Below are positions 33,962-42,700 of a stretch of 64,000 bases of DNA, piece after piece. Where the stretch lies: NCBI RefSeq assembly GCF_013033965.1, contig NZ_WQFE01000012.1, positions 62,001 through 126,000 of the forward strand, read 5' to 3'. How positions within the stretch are numbered: the first letter of the stretch is position 1; every line of letters starts with the position of its first letter. Origin of the DNA: Ruegeria atlantica. GTDB lineage: Bacteria > Pseudomonadota > Alphaproteobacteria > Rhodobacterales > Rhodobacteraceae. The position numbers and the translations under genes were made by a program. Under the pieces are notes generated by a model that had not been told where the DNA came from, did no database searches, and saw only the letters and a program-made list of their open reading frames with translations.

Positions 33962-35410
33962 CTATTCCGCGGCAATCCGTGCGATACGCCGCGACTCAGA
34001 CGCCTGCAATGGGAACACCTTGGCCGGGTTCAGCAGCCAATTCGGATCGAATACATCCTTGATGGCCATCTGAGCCTCAAGATCCGTTGGGGCGTATTGG
34101 TGGGACATCAGATCGCGCTTTTCGATCCCAACCCCATGTTCGCCGGTCAGACATCCACCCACGTCAACGCAAAGCTTCAGAATGTCGGCTCCGAACGCCT
34201 CACATTTTTCCAGATCACCGGGTTTGTTGGCATCAAACAGGATCAAAGGGTGCATGTTGCCGTCACCTGCATGGAACACATTGCCGACCGGCAGACCGTA
34301 GTCTTGGCTCATCTCGCCGATCCGGCGCAGCACTTCGGGAAGGGAAGAAACCGGGATCGTGCCATCCAGACACATGTAATCGTTCAGCTGACCCATCGCG
34401 CCGAAAGCCGACTTGCGCCCCAACCATATTTTCGCGCTTTCCTCGGCCGACCGGCTTTCCCGCAGTTCGACAGGATTGTGACGCTTGGCGATCTCGATAA
34501 TCTTGGCCAGTTGATCGTTCATCTCAGCCTCGGATCCTTCGACCTCGACAATCAGCAACGCGGTGCAGTCGGGGTAACCGGCATGGGCGAAATTTTCGCA
34601 CGCCCGAATGCAAAGCGTATCCATGAACTCGATCGCGACTGGCAGGATGCCCGACTTGATAATGTCCGACACGCATTGCCCGGCAACCTCGTTGTCATCA
34701 AATCCCATCAGCACGGGTCGCGCACCTTCTGGTTTGCGCAGAATGCGCAGTGTGGCTTCGGTCACGACGCCCAATTGTCCCTCAGAACCGCAGACGACGC
34801 CCAACAGGTCTAGGCCGCCAGAGTCCAAATATGCACCGCCGATCTCGATCACGCTGCCATCCATCAGCACCATCTTTACGCCCAACAGGTTGTTGGTGGT
34901 CACGCCGTATTTCAGACAATGCGCCCCGCCCGAGTTCATCGCGATGTTCCCGGCAATAGCACAGGCGAGTTGTGACGATGGATCCGGCGCATAGAAGAAG
35001 TCGTCTTCCTCGACCGCTCCGGTAACGCTTAGGTTCGTGCGGCCTGCTTGAACGCGAATGAAGCGGTTGTCATAGTCGACCTCAAGAACGTCATTCATCC
35101 GGGCGACCCCGAGGATAACGCAATCCGCCGTGGGCAAGGCGCCACCGGCCAATGACGTACCCGATCCGCGCGGAACCACCGGTACGCCTTCTTCATTGCA
35201 GATGCGCAAAACGTCCGAGACCTCTTGCGTGGTCGCCGGCAGAACCGCCAGCATCGGAGGGCACTTATACGCCGTCAGCGCGTCGCATTCATACGCGCGC
35301 GTTTCTGACGGTTCGTGAATCACCGCGTCTTCGGGCATGACCTGCAACAAACGCTGAAGAACAACGGCCTTGCGGCGCAAAACGTCAGGATTTGGCGTTG
35401 GCATTTCCAT
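33962..35410 (-). CDS. glcD: Glycolate oxidase catalytic subunit GlcD
   Basis: ATG 35410 has GGAGGA seven bases upstream, giving 482 aa as in other GlcD proteins. The open frame continues to 35515 without a better signal. The FAD-binding part has PRGSGTSLAGGALP and the family core YAPDPSSQLACAIAGNIAMNSGGAHCLKYG (in pieces). The C-terminal FAD-oxidase domain has HAGDGNMHPLILFD and the motif GGCLTGEHGVG. It oxidises glycolate, e.g. from phytoplankton. It is the first gene of glcDEF and sits next to a palindromic operator candidate. Confidence 0.95.
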   Translation of the reverse strand: MEMPTPNPDVLRRKAVVLQRLLQVMPEDAVIHEPSETRAYECDALTAYKCPPMLAVLPATTQEVSDVLRICNEEGVPVVPRGSGTSLAGGALPTADCVILGVARMNDVLEVDYDNRFIRVQAGRTNLSVTGAVEEDDFFYAPDPSSQLACAIAGNIAMNSGGAHCLKYGVTTNNLLGVKMVLMDGSVIEIGGAYLDSGGLDLLGVVCGSEGQLGVVTEATLRILRKPEGARPVLMGFDDNEVAGQCVSDIIKSGILPVAIEFMDTLCIRACENFAHAGYPDCTALLIVEVEGSEAEMNDQLAKIIEIAKRHNPVELRESRSAEESAKIWLGRKSAFGAMGQLNDYMCLDGTIPVSSLPEVLRRIGEMSQDYGLPVGNVFHAGDGNMHPLILFDANKPGDLEKCEAFGADILKLCVDVGGCLTGEHGVGIEKRDLMSHQYAPTDLEAQMAIKDVFDPNWLLNPAKVFPLQASESRRIARIAAE

Positions 35411-35424
35411 GGCTGATCCTCCAT

Positions 35425-35445
35425 TTGGTAAAATAATATTACCAA
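35425..35445. promoter_or_regulatory. Palindromic operator candidate upstream of glcD
   Basis: TTGGTAA and TTACCAA flank seven A/T bases (AATAATA). The arms contain the TGGT/ACCA halves preferred by FadR-type GntR repressors such as GlcC and LldR, but the centre is longer than the usual three bases. It lies 15 bases before the glcD ATG, next to the ribosome-binding site. No regulator gene is adjacent. Confidence 0.45.
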
Positions 35446-35491
35446 TTTCTTCAACTGGCAAGTTTCCATGTCTGGCTCTAATGTCGCCGGC

Positions 35492-36202
35492 ATGACGTGG
35501 ATTGATCGCGCACAACTATTTTCACCGCTGGACTATGCGGCCATTGCCTTGCTTCTGATCGCCTGGCTGTGGATCGGGTGGCGGATCGAAAACCCCTCGC
35601 CCACCAAGCGTTCCGTGGCGATGATGATGGATGACTATCGTCGGGAATGGATGCGGGAAATGGTCACGCGGCAGCCCCGAATGTTCGATGCACAGGTGGT
35701 CGCGGCGATGCGGCAGGGCAGCACGTTCTTTGCCTCGACCACGATGATTGCCATCGGGGGCGGGTTAGCTTTACTGGGCAACACCGAACGCCTTGCCGGC
35801 GTCGCCAATGATCTGGCCATTGGCAGCGCACCGGCCATGGTTTGGGAGATCAAGATCCTGATCATCATCCTACTTTTGGCCAATGCATTCCTGAAATACG
35901 TCTGGGCGCATCGGTTGTTTGGGTATTGCGCGGTTCTGATGGCAGCAGTGCCCAATGATCCCTCGGACCCTCAGGCTTATCCGCGCGCGGCACAGGCCGC
36001 CGAAATCTGCGTCACCGCGGCACGCAGCTTTAACCGCGGCTTGCGGGTGACCTATTTTGCCCTGGCATCCGTTGCCTGGATTCTGGGCCCGGCACCCCTG
36101 ATACTGGTCACGACAATCACCTTCGGTGTTCTTTACCGGCGCGAGTTTGCGTCGCATTCCCGGCTGGTTTTGATGTCCCAACCGGGCGACACGAATTCGT
36201 GA
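35492..36202 (+). CDS. DUF599 family membrane protein
   Basis: The 236-aa protein starts MTWIDRAQLFSPLDYAAIALLLIAWLW in the family style. The in-frame ATG 35468 would add eight residues, and neither site has a clear ribosome-binding site. About four membrane helices are seen (residues 15-32, 85-105, 120-140 and 190-215). A conserved segment NPSPTKRSVAMMMDDYRREWM follows the first helix, and AYPRAAQAAEICVTAARSFNRGLR precedes the last. DUF599 has no assigned function. It diverges from glcD. Confidence 0.8.
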   Translation: MTWIDRAQLFSPLDYAAIALLLIAWLWIGWRIENPSPTKRSVAMMMDDYRREWMREMVTRQPRMFDAQVVAAMRQGSTFFASTTMIAIGGGLALLGNTERLAGVANDLAIGSAPAMVWEIKILIIILLLANAFLKYVWAHRLFGYCAVLMAAVPNDPSDPQAYPRAAQAAEICVTAARSFNRGLRVTYFALASVAWILGPAPLILVTTITFGVLYRREFASHSRLVLMSQPGDTNS

Positions 36203-36237
36203 TCGCGAAGCCGACGGACACAGCCTAGGATCGCCTC

Positions 36238-36585
36238 ATGCGGTATTTGATTCTCAGCCTTTTTCTCGCTAGCCCAGCGCTTGCCGACCCTTCTATGATT
36301 GAAAACGTGGCGGCCAGCCAAAGCGGCGACACGTGGCGATTCGACGTGACGATCCGACATCCCGATACCGGGTGGGATCACTATGCCGATGGCTGGCGTG
36401 TTCTGGACATGGACGGCAATGAACTGGGTATGCGCGTATTGCATCACCCGCATGAGAATGAGCAGCCCTTTACACGCTCACTATCCGGAGTGGCGATTCC
36501 AGATGGCGTGACACAGGTTCAGATTCAGGCGCGGTGCAGCGTCGACGGTTGGGATGACGAGACCACGCTGGTCACACTGAACTGA
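36238..36585 (+). CDS. Small secreted protein, unknown
   Basis: This 115-aa protein has a signal peptide (residues 1-16, ending PALAD) and a single compact domain rich in strands. The motif WRFDVTIRHPDTGWDHYADGWRVLDMDG and the following VLHHPHENEQPFTRSLSGV (in pieces) read as a conserved periplasmic fold, but no known family was assigned. One Cys is near the C-terminus. It is 35 bases downstream of the DUF599 gene and converges on the flavodoxin gene, with no gap between the two stops. Confidence 0.75.
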   Translation: MRYLILSLFLASPALADPSMIENVAASQSGDTWRFDVTIRHPDTGWDHYADGWRVLDMDGNELGMRVLHHPHENEQPFTRSLSGVAIPDGVTQVQIQARCSVDGWDDETTLVTLN

Positions 36586-37071
36586 TCAGAAAACGCCCAG
36601 CGACAGACCGGCGCCCAATGCCGCACCGACATCGCGGCATCGGTCCAGTTCGTTTTGTGGGATGGTCTTTGCGGCAAGAATAGCCTCGGGCGTCTGTGCA
36701 TGGGTGCAGACAATCAGCGGCGGCTGAACTTCTTTCAAACGCCAACCGGTTGCAATGCGCGCGGTTTGACGGGCCGCATTCTCACCGTCGGACCCGGCGC
36801 AGATCATCTGCGCATAAGGCCGCCCTTCGATCTTGCCCAGTACAGGGTAATAACAGCGATCAAAGAACTCTTTCATCAAGCCTGAAATCGCAGCCAGGTT
36901 CTCGGGCGCACAGAAGATGTACCCATCCGCACCCAGCAAATCCTCAGGCATTGTCTGATCCGCAGTTTTGAGGATGGTTTCCGCCTCGTCGTGCGCTCCT
37001 GCTGCGGCTGCAAGGGCCATCTGGCGGGCACCGCCCGTACGCGAATGGTAGACGATCAACAGCTGCGCCAT
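36586..37071 (-). CDS. Flavodoxin-fold FMN reductase-like protein
   Basis: The 161-aa protein has the flavodoxin phosphate loop YHSRTGGARQMA at residues 8-19. The expected FMN-ring loops follow (FCAPENLAAISGLMKEFFDRCYYP and GSDGENAARQTARIATGW, in pieces). It is probably an NAD(P)H-dependent FMN oxidoreductase or electron carrier. Its start is one base before the rlmH stop, so it belongs to the rsfS-rlmH transcript. Confidence 0.85.
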   Translation of the reverse strand: MAQLLIVYHSRTGGARQMALAAAAGAHDEAETILKTADQTMPEDLLGADGYIFCAPENLAAISGLMKEFFDRCYYPVLGKIEGRPYAQMICAGSDGENAARQTARIATGWRLKEVQPPLIVCTHAQTPEAILAAKTIPQNELDRCRDVGAALGAGLSLGVF

Positions 37072-37072
37072 T

Positions 37073-37543
37073 TCAGACCCGGTGATAAGGACCGCCGGAC
37101 AGAATGGTCGCGGCCCGATAAAGTTGCTCGGCCAGCATCACACGGACGAGCATATGGGGCCAGACCATCGATCCGAATGAGATGGAAAAATCAGCCTCAG
37201 TCCGCAAATTAGGGTCTATTCCGTCGGCTCCGCCAATGATCAGCGCCAGATCCTGGCGCCCGGCGTCACGCCAATCGCGGAGTTTTTTGGCAAAATCCGG
37301 CGAAGACATGACCCGCCCGCGTTCGTCCAGCGTGCAGATCACTGCGCCTTTGGGCAGCGCCTTGCGCAACAGCGTGGCCTCGGCCCCCATGCCTGCGTTT
37401 TTCTTGTCCTCAACCTCGATTACACGTGCAGGACCTAGGCCCAGCGCGCGGCCGGTCCGGTCAAATCGGGTCAGGTAATCGTCAAGCAGGGTCTTCTCCG
37501 GTCCGGCACGCAATCGCCCGACCGCACAAATGCTTATACGCAT
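37073..37543 (-). CDS. rlmH: 23S rRNA pseudouridine methyltransferase RlmH
   Basis: The 156-aa protein equals the normal RlmH length. It has the SPOUT knot sequences [11 protein letters not shown] and [24 protein letters not shown] (in pieces) and ends in GGPYHRV-type residues. RlmH methylates N3 of pseudouridine 1915 in 23S rRNA using SAM. It lies 44 bases downstream of rsfS, the near-universal bacterial pairing. Confidence 0.96.
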   Translation of the reverse strand: MRISICAVGRLRAGPEKTLLDDYLTRFDRTGRALGLGPARVIEVEDKKNAGMGAEATLLRKALPKGAVICTLDERGRVMSSPDFAKKLRDWRDAGRQDLALIIGGADGIDPNLRTEADFSISFGSMVWPHMLVRVMLAEQLYRAATILSGGPYHRV

Positions 37544-37587
37544 ATTTCTCTCGCCTCCGGCCTGTTAATGCAGGCCGGGATGGCGCC

Positions 37588-37947
37588 TCAGTTCGCCGAG
37601 GCGCTGCCGCCCTGAGGCAGCCACATCTTTTCCAGCTGATAGAATTCACGCACTTCGGGGCGGAAGATATGGACGATCACGTCGCCCGTATCGATCAGCA
37701 CCCAGTCGCCGGCATCCTTGCCTTCGACCTTCGAGGTGAAACCGAATTCCTGCTTGATGCGATCCGTCAGCTTTTCCGCCATCGCCGAAACCTGGCGTGT
37801 TGACCGACCCGACGCGATCACCATGTGATCCGCCACGGAAGACTTGCCCTGCAGGTTGATCTGCACGACGTCTTCGGCCTTGTCATCGGAAAGTGAGGAA
37901 AGGATACGCTCAAGCAGCTTGTCGCTGATTGACTGAGAGTGGGCCAT
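37588..37947 (-). CDS. rsfS: Ribosome silencing factor RsfS
   Basis: The start was set at ATG 37947 (119 aa, MAHSQSISDKLLERILSS), which shares a base with the stop of an 18-codon leader ORF (TAATG). The frame is also open to a TTG at 37974, without support. The protein has the RsfS/YbeB fold with VQINLQGKSSVADHMVIASGRSTRQV and the conserved WVLIDTGDVIVHIFRPEVREFYQLEKMW (in pieces). It binds ribosomal protein uL14 and blocks subunit joining under starvation. It is probably translated through coupling with the leader. Confidence 0.93.
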   Translation of the reverse strand: MAHSQSISDKLLERILSSLSDDKAEDVVQINLQGKSSVADHMVIASGRSTRQVSAMAEKLTDRIKQEFGFTSKVEGKDAGDWVLIDTGDVIVHIFRPEVREFYQLEKMWLPQGGSASAN

Positions 37948-38003
37948 TACACCGGCCCCGTCATCGGCGGGCAAACCCGCCTGGGTATGTAGAGACAGGA
38001 CAT
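37947..38003 (-). CDS. Leader ORF of rsfS (18 aa)
   Basis: A short ORF reads MSCLYIPRRVCPPMTGPV and ends TAATG, overlapping the rsfS start by one base. It is preceded by AAAGGAGG, the strongest ribosome-binding site in the area, whereas rsfS itself has none. It therefore looks like a translational coupler or regulatory leader peptide. The hairpin CGGGTTTGCCCG falls inside it. It may be only a cis-acting element. Confidence 0.5.
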   Translation of the reverse strand: MSCLYIPRRVCPPMTGPV

Positions 38004-38051
38004 AGTCCTCCTTTGTTGCGCGCCGCCAAACCCCGGCGCAGGGGTACTAAT

Positions 38052-38080
38052 AAGGTAACAAGGGGATTGCAACATTTCAA
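38052..38080 (-). promoter_or_regulatory. Sigma-70-like promoter of the rsfS leader
   Basis: On the minus strand TTGAAA (38080-38075) and TACCTT (38057-38052) are separated by 17 bases. Transcription would begin near 38045. A hairpin GCGCCG/CGGCGC (38020-38025 and 38034-38039) lies between this and the leader ribosome-binding site. Confidence 0.45.
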
Positions 38081-38111
38081 TGAACGGGCGCTTTTGGGGC
38101 CGCACAGGCGC

Positions 38112-39464
38112 TCACTCTTTGGCGATCTGTTGCTGCTCTGCGCCGTCCGACAGCAACCGAACCTCGCGCTGAGGGAAGGGAATCGATATCCCCTCGACTT
38201 TGAAGGCGTCCCAGAGGGCGAGGTACACATTGCCCCGAATGTTGGTCAGCCCCTTGGTCGGATCACTGATCCAGAACCGCAGCACGTAATCCACGCTGCT
38301 ATCCCCGAATCCGGTGATATGGCAGACCGGTTCGTGCGAGCCGCCGCTGAGAACACGCTTCACCGTTTTGACCGAACGGATCGCCGTTGCGCGGACTTGG
38401 TGCGGGTCGTCGTCATAGCTGGTGCCAAAATCCAAATCCAGCCGCACATACCGGTCAGAATGCGACCAGTTCACCACCTGATTGGTGATCAGGTCCTCGT
38501 TCGGGATCAGATATTCCCGCCCGTCACGCGTGACCACCGAGACATACCGCGCGCCCAGCGCGTTGATCCATCCGAAGGTGTCGCCCAGTGAGATCACGTC
38601 GCCCGGTTTGATCGAACGATCCATCAGGATGATGATCCCCGAGATCAGGTTTGACACCACCTTTTGCAGGCCAAACCCGATGCCCACACCGATCGCACCG
38701 GACAACAGCGCGATGCCGGTCAGATCGAATCCAAGCGTGCGGATAGCAGCCATGAAGACGGCGCCGTAAAGCAGGACCTGTATGCCCTTAGCTAACAGAA
38801 CCTGCATCGAGGGCGTGATATCATCGTTACGCTTAAGACCCCGCTCGGCTGCGCCCGTCCCGATCCGGGCCAAAGTAAGCAGGACGCCAATCAGAAGGAC
38901 GGCCTTGAGGATCCCAAGAAACGACAAGTGAAGGTCACCGATCGTAATCGCGACGCCGTCGAGAAATTCGGCTACATCATCCGTCAGCCCCAAGGCTATC
39001 AAAGTTGCGTAGATCCACATCGACCACTTGAATATCTGTCGTAATGTTCGATTACGCACCAATCGCGACACAAGTGCGATGGCCAGCCATGCCGCTGCCA
39101 GGGTCGCCACGACCCCGATGATGTAGCTATGAGAGGGCCAGGTCGAGTTCTGCATCACCCAATAAAGCGACCAGGACATCAGCACAAAGTACACGAGCGT
39201 CAGTCGGCGCATGATCTGGACTAGGAGGCGCAGGCGCCATTTCGGCCATCCGGAGCGTGATCGTGCCCATGTATCCCAACGGTGCTGGGTCATCAGCTTC
39301 ATCAAAAACGCCAGTGCCCAAAGGCCCAGGATGATGATCAGCTGATATTGTCGCCAACCGGGCGTAAAGATCAGCTCAATCAGATTCAGAAATTGCGATG
39401 AGAATGCCGCCGTCATATTGGCATAAAGCTCTGAGAGCGATTCCGGTAGCAGGTCTTGGTTCAT
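38112..39464 (-). CDS. MscS-type mechanosensitive channel
   Basis: The 450-aa protein has several N-terminal membrane helices. The MscS core follows near residues 225-310, with the pore-lining segment GAIGVGIGFGLQKVVSNLISGIIIL and the following LMDRSIKPGDVISL. The beta-domain and a C-terminal cytoplasmic vestibule complete it (VVTRDGREYLIPNEDLITNQVVNWS). The channel releases solutes under hypo-osmotic shock. It is longer than E. coli MscS because of extra helices. It is a single gene. Confidence 0.9.
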   Translation of the reverse strand: MNQDLLPESLSELYANMTAAFSSQFLNLIELIFTPGWRQYQLIIILGLWALAFLMKLMTQHRWDTWARSRSGWPKWRLRLLVQIMRRLTLVYFVLMSWSLYWVMQNSTWPSHSYIIGVVATLAAAWLAIALVSRLVRNRTLRQIFKWSMWIYATLIALGLTDDVAEFLDGVAITIGDLHLSFLGILKAVLLIGVLLTLARIGTGAAERGLKRNDDITPSMQVLLAKGIQVLLYGAVFMAAIRTLGFDLTGIALLSGAIGVGIGFGLQKVVSNLISGIIILMDRSIKPGDVISLGDTFGWINALGARYVSVVTRDGREYLIPNEDLITNQVVNWSHSDRYVRLDLDFGTSYDDDPHQVRATAIRSVKTVKRVLSGGSHEPVCHITGFGDSSVDYVLRFWISDPTKGLTNIRGNVYLALWDAFKVEGISIPFPQREVRLLSDGAEQQQIAKE

Positions 39465-39540
39465 GCACGTCTCCTGCCGGTCAGCTTGGACAGAGGGGCA
39501 GCGTGATGCAAGTGCAACCTAGTTGTCCCCGGATTGAACC

Positions 39541-39568
39541 TTGATTGACGCGCACACGCGATATATCT
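39541..39568 (+). promoter_or_regulatory. Possible promoter upstream of leuC
   Basis: TTGATT at 39541-39546 is followed, after 15-17 bases, by the A/T-rich TATATCT near 39562-39568. It would start transcription near 39576, just before the small ORF. The assignment is weak because spacing and the -10 element are both imperfect. Confidence 0.35.
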
Positions 39569-39575
39569 GAGGCGC

Positions 39576-39674
39576 ATGAGAGTCTATTTGGCCCCAGCTC
39601 CGACACTGCAAGACCGCACGCGCCTGCGTGAACGGTTCTTTGGGGCCGCCCGCACGGTTCTGGCCCGCCTATAA
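39576..39674 (+). CDS. Possible 32-aa ORF upstream of leuC
   Basis: ATG 39576 opens an uninterrupted frame of 32 codons, [20 protein letters not shown] followed by [12 protein letters not shown], that ends at TAA 39674, 53 bases before leuC. TGAGG lies only three bases before the start. The frame contains five Leu codons, scattered and not clustered as in a classic attenuator, and the inverted repeat GGCCCC/GGGGCC spans it. It may be a small protein or a leader for leucine control. No homologue is known to me. Confidence 0.3.
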   Translation: MRVYLAPAPTLQDRTRLRERFFGAARTVLARL

Positions 39675-39727
39675 GGCGCGTCCAGCCACTCGCCAGCTAT
39701 TTCTCATTTACATACGGGAGAGGACCG

Positions 39728-41131
39728 ATGTCCCCCAAAACACTCTATGACAAGATCTGGGATGCCCATGTCGCGCACGAAGCCGATGATGGTACCTGCC
39801 TGCTTTATATCGACCGCCACCTGGTGCACGAAGTCACCAGCCCGCAAGCCTTTGAAGGGCTTCGCATGGCGGGCCGTCCGGTGCGCGCACCGGAAAAGAC
39901 CATCGCCGTGCCGGATCACAACGTTCCAACCACAGCAGACCGCGTAAACGGCATCGAAAACCCTGAATCACGCATTCAAGTCGAAGCGCTGGACAAGAAC
40001 GCCAAGGATTTTGGCATTCACTATTACCCGGTTAACGATGTGCGTCAGGGCATCGTGCACATCGTCGGCCCCGAACAGGGCTGGACCCTGCCCGGCATGA
40101 CCGTGGTTTGCGGCGACAGTCACACGGCGACGCATGGCGCGTTTGGCGCGCTGGCTCACGGCATTGGTACTTCTGAGGTCGAGCACGTTCTGGCCACGCA
40201 GACCCTGATCCAGAAGAAATCCAAAAACATGAAGGTGGAAATCACCGGCAAATTGCAGCCGGGCGTGACCGCCAAGGACATCACTCTGGCTGTGATCGGT
40301 GAGACCGGCACTGCCGGCGGCACCGGCTATGTGATCGAATATTGCGGCGAAGCGATCCGCGACCTGTCGATGGAAGGCCGCATGACTGTCTGCAACATGG
40401 CCATCGAAGGCGGTGCCCGCGCGGGTCTGATCGCGCCGGATGAGACCACCTATGAATATGTAAAAGGTCGCCCTCACGCCCCGAAAGGCGCACAGTGGGA
40501 AGCCGCTCTGACATGGTGGAAAACGCTCTATACCGACGATGACGCGCATTTCGACAAGGTCATCACCCTGCGCGGCGAAGACATCGCGCCGGTCGTCACC
40601 TGGGGCACCAGCCCCGAGGATGTTCTGCCGATCACCGCAACTGTGCCGAACCCCGAAGATTTCGAAGGCGGCAAGGTCGACGCGGCCCGCCGTTCGATCG
40701 AATATATGGGACTGGAAGCCGGTCAGAAACTCAGCGATGTGGAAATCGACACTGTCTTCATCGGTTCCTGCACCAACGGCCGGATCGAAGACCTGCGCGC
40801 CGCAGCTGAGATTCTGAAAGGCAAAAAGGTCAAGGACGGCATGCGTGCCATGGTCGTGCCCGGTTCGGGCCTGGTCCGCGCTCAGGCCGAAGAAGAAGGT
40901 CTGGCCGAGATTTTCAAAGAGGCCGGGTTCGAATGGCGTCTGGCAGGATGTTCAATGTGTCTGGCGATGAACCCGGATCAGTTGCAGCCGGGCGAGCGCT
41001 GTGCCGCGACCTCGAACCGCAACTTCGAAGGCCGTCAGGGCCGGGGCGGTCGCACCCATTTGCTGAGCCCGGCGATGGCTGCCGCAGCGGCAATCACAGG
41101 ACGGCTGACAGACGTCCGTGAATTGATGTAA
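39728..41131 (+). CDS. leuC: Isopropylmalate isomerase large subunit LeuC
   Basis: The 467-aa protein is an aconitase-type isomerase with the [4Fe-4S] ligand region: [11 protein letters not shown] and [13 protein letters not shown] carry the three Cys ligands. [16 protein letters not shown] is also characteristic. With LeuD it converts 2-isopropylmalate to 3-isopropylmalate in leucine synthesis. GGGAGAGGA precedes ATG 39728. leuD follows after an intervening hdeD-like gene. Confidence 0.97.
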   Translation: MSPKTLYDKIWDAHVAHEADDGTCLLYIDRHLVHEVTSPQAFEGLRMAGRPVRAPEKTIAVPDHNVPTTADRVNGIENPESRIQVEALDKNAKDFGIHYYPVNDVRQGIVHIVGPEQGWTLPGMTVVCGDSHTATHGAFGALAHGIGTSEVEHVLATQTLIQKKSKNMKVEITGKLQPGVTAKDITLAVIGETGTAGGTGYVIEYCGEAIRDLSMEGRMTVCNMAIEGGARAGLIAPDETTYEYVKGRPHAPKGAQWEAALTWWKTLYTDDDAHFDKVITLRGEDIAPVVTWGTSPEDVLPITATVPNPEDFEGGKVDAARRSIEYMGLEAGQKLSDVEIDTVFIGSCTNGRIEDLRAAAEILKGKKVKDGMRAMVVPGSGLVRAQAEEEGLAEIFKEAGFEWRLAGCSMCLAMNPDQLQPGERCAATSNRNFEGRQGRGGRTHLLSPAMAAAAAITGRLTDVRELM

Positions 41132-41168
41132 GGTCCCCTCATATCTAGATATTTGAGGGATTGAAAAC

Positions 41169-41723
41169 ATGAGTGACTGGGTCAAATGGCTCCTGCTGGG
41201 GCTTCTGTCCATAGCGTTCGGTATCTTCGTACTGGGCGCGCCAGTTGTGGCGTCTGTCGCCGTGACAGTGGTAACCGGTGTGTTGCTGCTGATCTCGGGC
41301 GCGCTGCAAGTTGTTGGCGGCTTTACGGTTGAAGGCACCGGCAACAAAATTCTGTCACTCATCATGGGTGCGGTGATGCTGTTTCTGGGCTGGTCCTTTC
41401 TGGATCACCCGCTGCAGGGAACCCTGACCTTGGCAACCGTGATACTGATCCTGTTCATGGCAGGCGGCATCGCGCGGGTCATTCTGTCGTTCCAGATGAA
41501 AGGAACACAGTTTTTCTGGCCCACGATGATCTCGGGCATCTTGTCGATCGTCCTTGCCGGTATCATCTGGACATATGTAGGAAGCGATCCTCAGGTGCTG
41601 TTGAGCATTCTGGGTATCTTCCTTGGCATTGAGATGCTGTTCAACGGGTTCGGATTGGTCTTCATGGCGTTCTTCATCAAGAACGCACCCAACGACGCAA
41701 CAACAGAAGCGAAAGAAGCTTAA
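41169..41723 (+). CDS. HdeD-like membrane protein (DUF308)
   Basis: The 184-aa protein is a polytopic membrane protein with about six hydrophobic segments (starting WVKWLLLGLLSIAFGIFVLGAPVVAS), the layout of HdeD/DUF308. Members are linked to acid resistance in enterobacteria, but the function here is not known. It sits between leuC and leuD, 37 and 42 bases from each. An imperfect palindrome (CCCTCA / TGAGGG at 41136-41159) covers its ribosome-binding site. Confidence 0.8.
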   Translation: MSDWVKWLLLGLLSIAFGIFVLGAPVVASVAVTVVTGVLLLISGALQVVGGFTVEGTGNKILSLIMGAVMLFLGWSFLDHPLQGTLTLATVILILFMAGGIARVILSFQMKGTQFFWPTMISGILSIVLAGIIWTYVGSDPQVLLSILGIFLGIEMLFNGFGLVFMAFFIKNAPNDATTEAKEA

Positions 41724-41765
41724 ACGCGGGATACGGGCGCGGCCCTCTCTCGCAGGAGTGTAGAC

Positions 41766-42371
41766 ATGGAAAAGTTTGACAAAGTCCACGGGGTGGCCGC
41801 CCCAATGCCGCTGATCAATATCGACACCGATATGATCATCCCGAAAGTGCACCTGAAAACCATCAAACGGTCCGGCCTTGGCGTCGTGCTGTTTGATGAA
41901 ATGCGCTATCATGATGACGGGCAGGAAAACGAAGAGTTCGTGCTGAACAAGCCCGCCTATCGTCAGACTGAGATTCTGGTAGCTGGCGACAATTTCGGCT
42001 GCGGCTCATCGCGCGAACACGCGCCATGGGCAATCAAGGATTTTGGCATCAAGGTCGTAATCTCGACCAGCTTTGCCGACATCTTCTTCAACAACTGCTT
42101 TAAGAACGGCATTCTGCCTATCGTGGTGGAAGAGGAACATCACACCATTCTGATGGAAGATGCCCACAAGGGCGAAAACGCCCGCATGACCGTTCATCTG
42201 GAAGATCAGCAGATCACCACCTCGGATGGCGTTGTGATCGAGTTCGACATCGACCCCCACCGTAAGCATTGCCTGCTGAACGGCCTGGACGATATCGGCC
42301 TGACGATGGAGAAAGACCATCACATCGACAAATTCGAGGATCACGCAAGCCAGGCCCGTCCCTGGGTGTGA
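41766..42371 (+). CDS. leuD: Isopropylmalate isomerase small subunit LeuD
   Basis: The 201-aa protein carries the aconitase swivel domain, with [21 protein letters not shown] near the N-terminus and the conserved [17 protein letters not shown]. This last supplies the substrate-binding Ser-Arg. It is the partner of LeuC. The ribosome-binding site GCAGGAG lies upstream of ATG 41766. A possible terminator hairpin follows 33 bases after its stop. Confidence 0.97.
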   Translation: MEKFDKVHGVAAPMPLINIDTDMIIPKVHLKTIKRSGLGVVLFDEMRYHDDGQENEEFVLNKPAYRQTEILVAGDNFGCGSSREHAPWAIKDFGIKVVISTSFADIFFNNCFKNGILPIVVEEEHHTILMEDAHKGENARMTVHLEDQQITTSDGVVIEFDIDPHRKHCLLNGLDDIGLTMEKDHHIDKFEDHASQARPWV

Positions 42372-42395
42372 TTCCAAGAACGAATCTGTGGACAC

Positions 42396-42647
42396 TCAAC
42401 CTATCGGGGTCGCTTTGGCGGCCCCGTTCGCATTCTTGGGGTTAATGAACTCGCAACCACAACATGTAGTATAGCTCTTAGGATACACGCCGAATTTGAG
42501 ACAGGAATGATGCAAAGGCGCACCAGTTTCGCCATCATTTTGCCTGAAATCCCGTGTTTTCTGCAGCGTGGCTTGAGCGGATTGCCGCTTATCGTCCAAG
42601 TTGGCGATTACAGAGGCACCCGTAGAAAAACAATTGTCGGGCACAAG
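42396..42647 (-). CDS. Possible small Cys-rich ORF, weak
   Basis: A minus-strand frame, here started at GTG 42647 (83 aa), ends FGVYPKSYTTCCGCEF and carries HHSC plus CCGC, a pattern that could bind a metal. There is no clear ribosome-binding site, and its 3' end overlaps the terminator-like hairpin after leuD. The frame is open farther up to 42749, into the next gene. It may be coincidence and is listed only as a candidate. Confidence 0.25.
   Translation of the reverse strand, partial: LVPDNCFSTGASVIANLDDKRQSAQATLQKTRDFRQNDGETGAPLHHSCLKFGVYPKSYTTCCGCEFINPKNANGAAKATPIG
42405..42426 (+). terminator. Possible terminator after leuD
   Basis: A 9-bp stem CGGGGTCGC/GCGGCCCCG (one G-T pair) with a TTTG loop is followed by TTCGCATTCTT, a weak T-tract. 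It lies 33 bases after the leuD stop. Confidence 0.4.
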
Positions 42648-42700
42648 TTGGGACGAAACCGTCAAAGAAGCGGTCAATCCGGTTTGAAAGGGTTTGGATA

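Larger units (their letters stand above)
42372..42700. other. Intergenic region between leuD and the membrane protein gene
   Basis: Apart from the weak minus-strand ORF and a hairpin at 42405-42426 no gene is evident on the plus strand. The plus-strand frame 42507-42701 shows no ribosome-binding site and an unconvincing peptide. Confidence 0.5.

Noticed and set aside
41136..41159. Terminator between leuC and the HdeD-like gene
   Set aside because: The palindrome is interrupted and has no T-tract; it overlaps the next ribosome-binding site instead.
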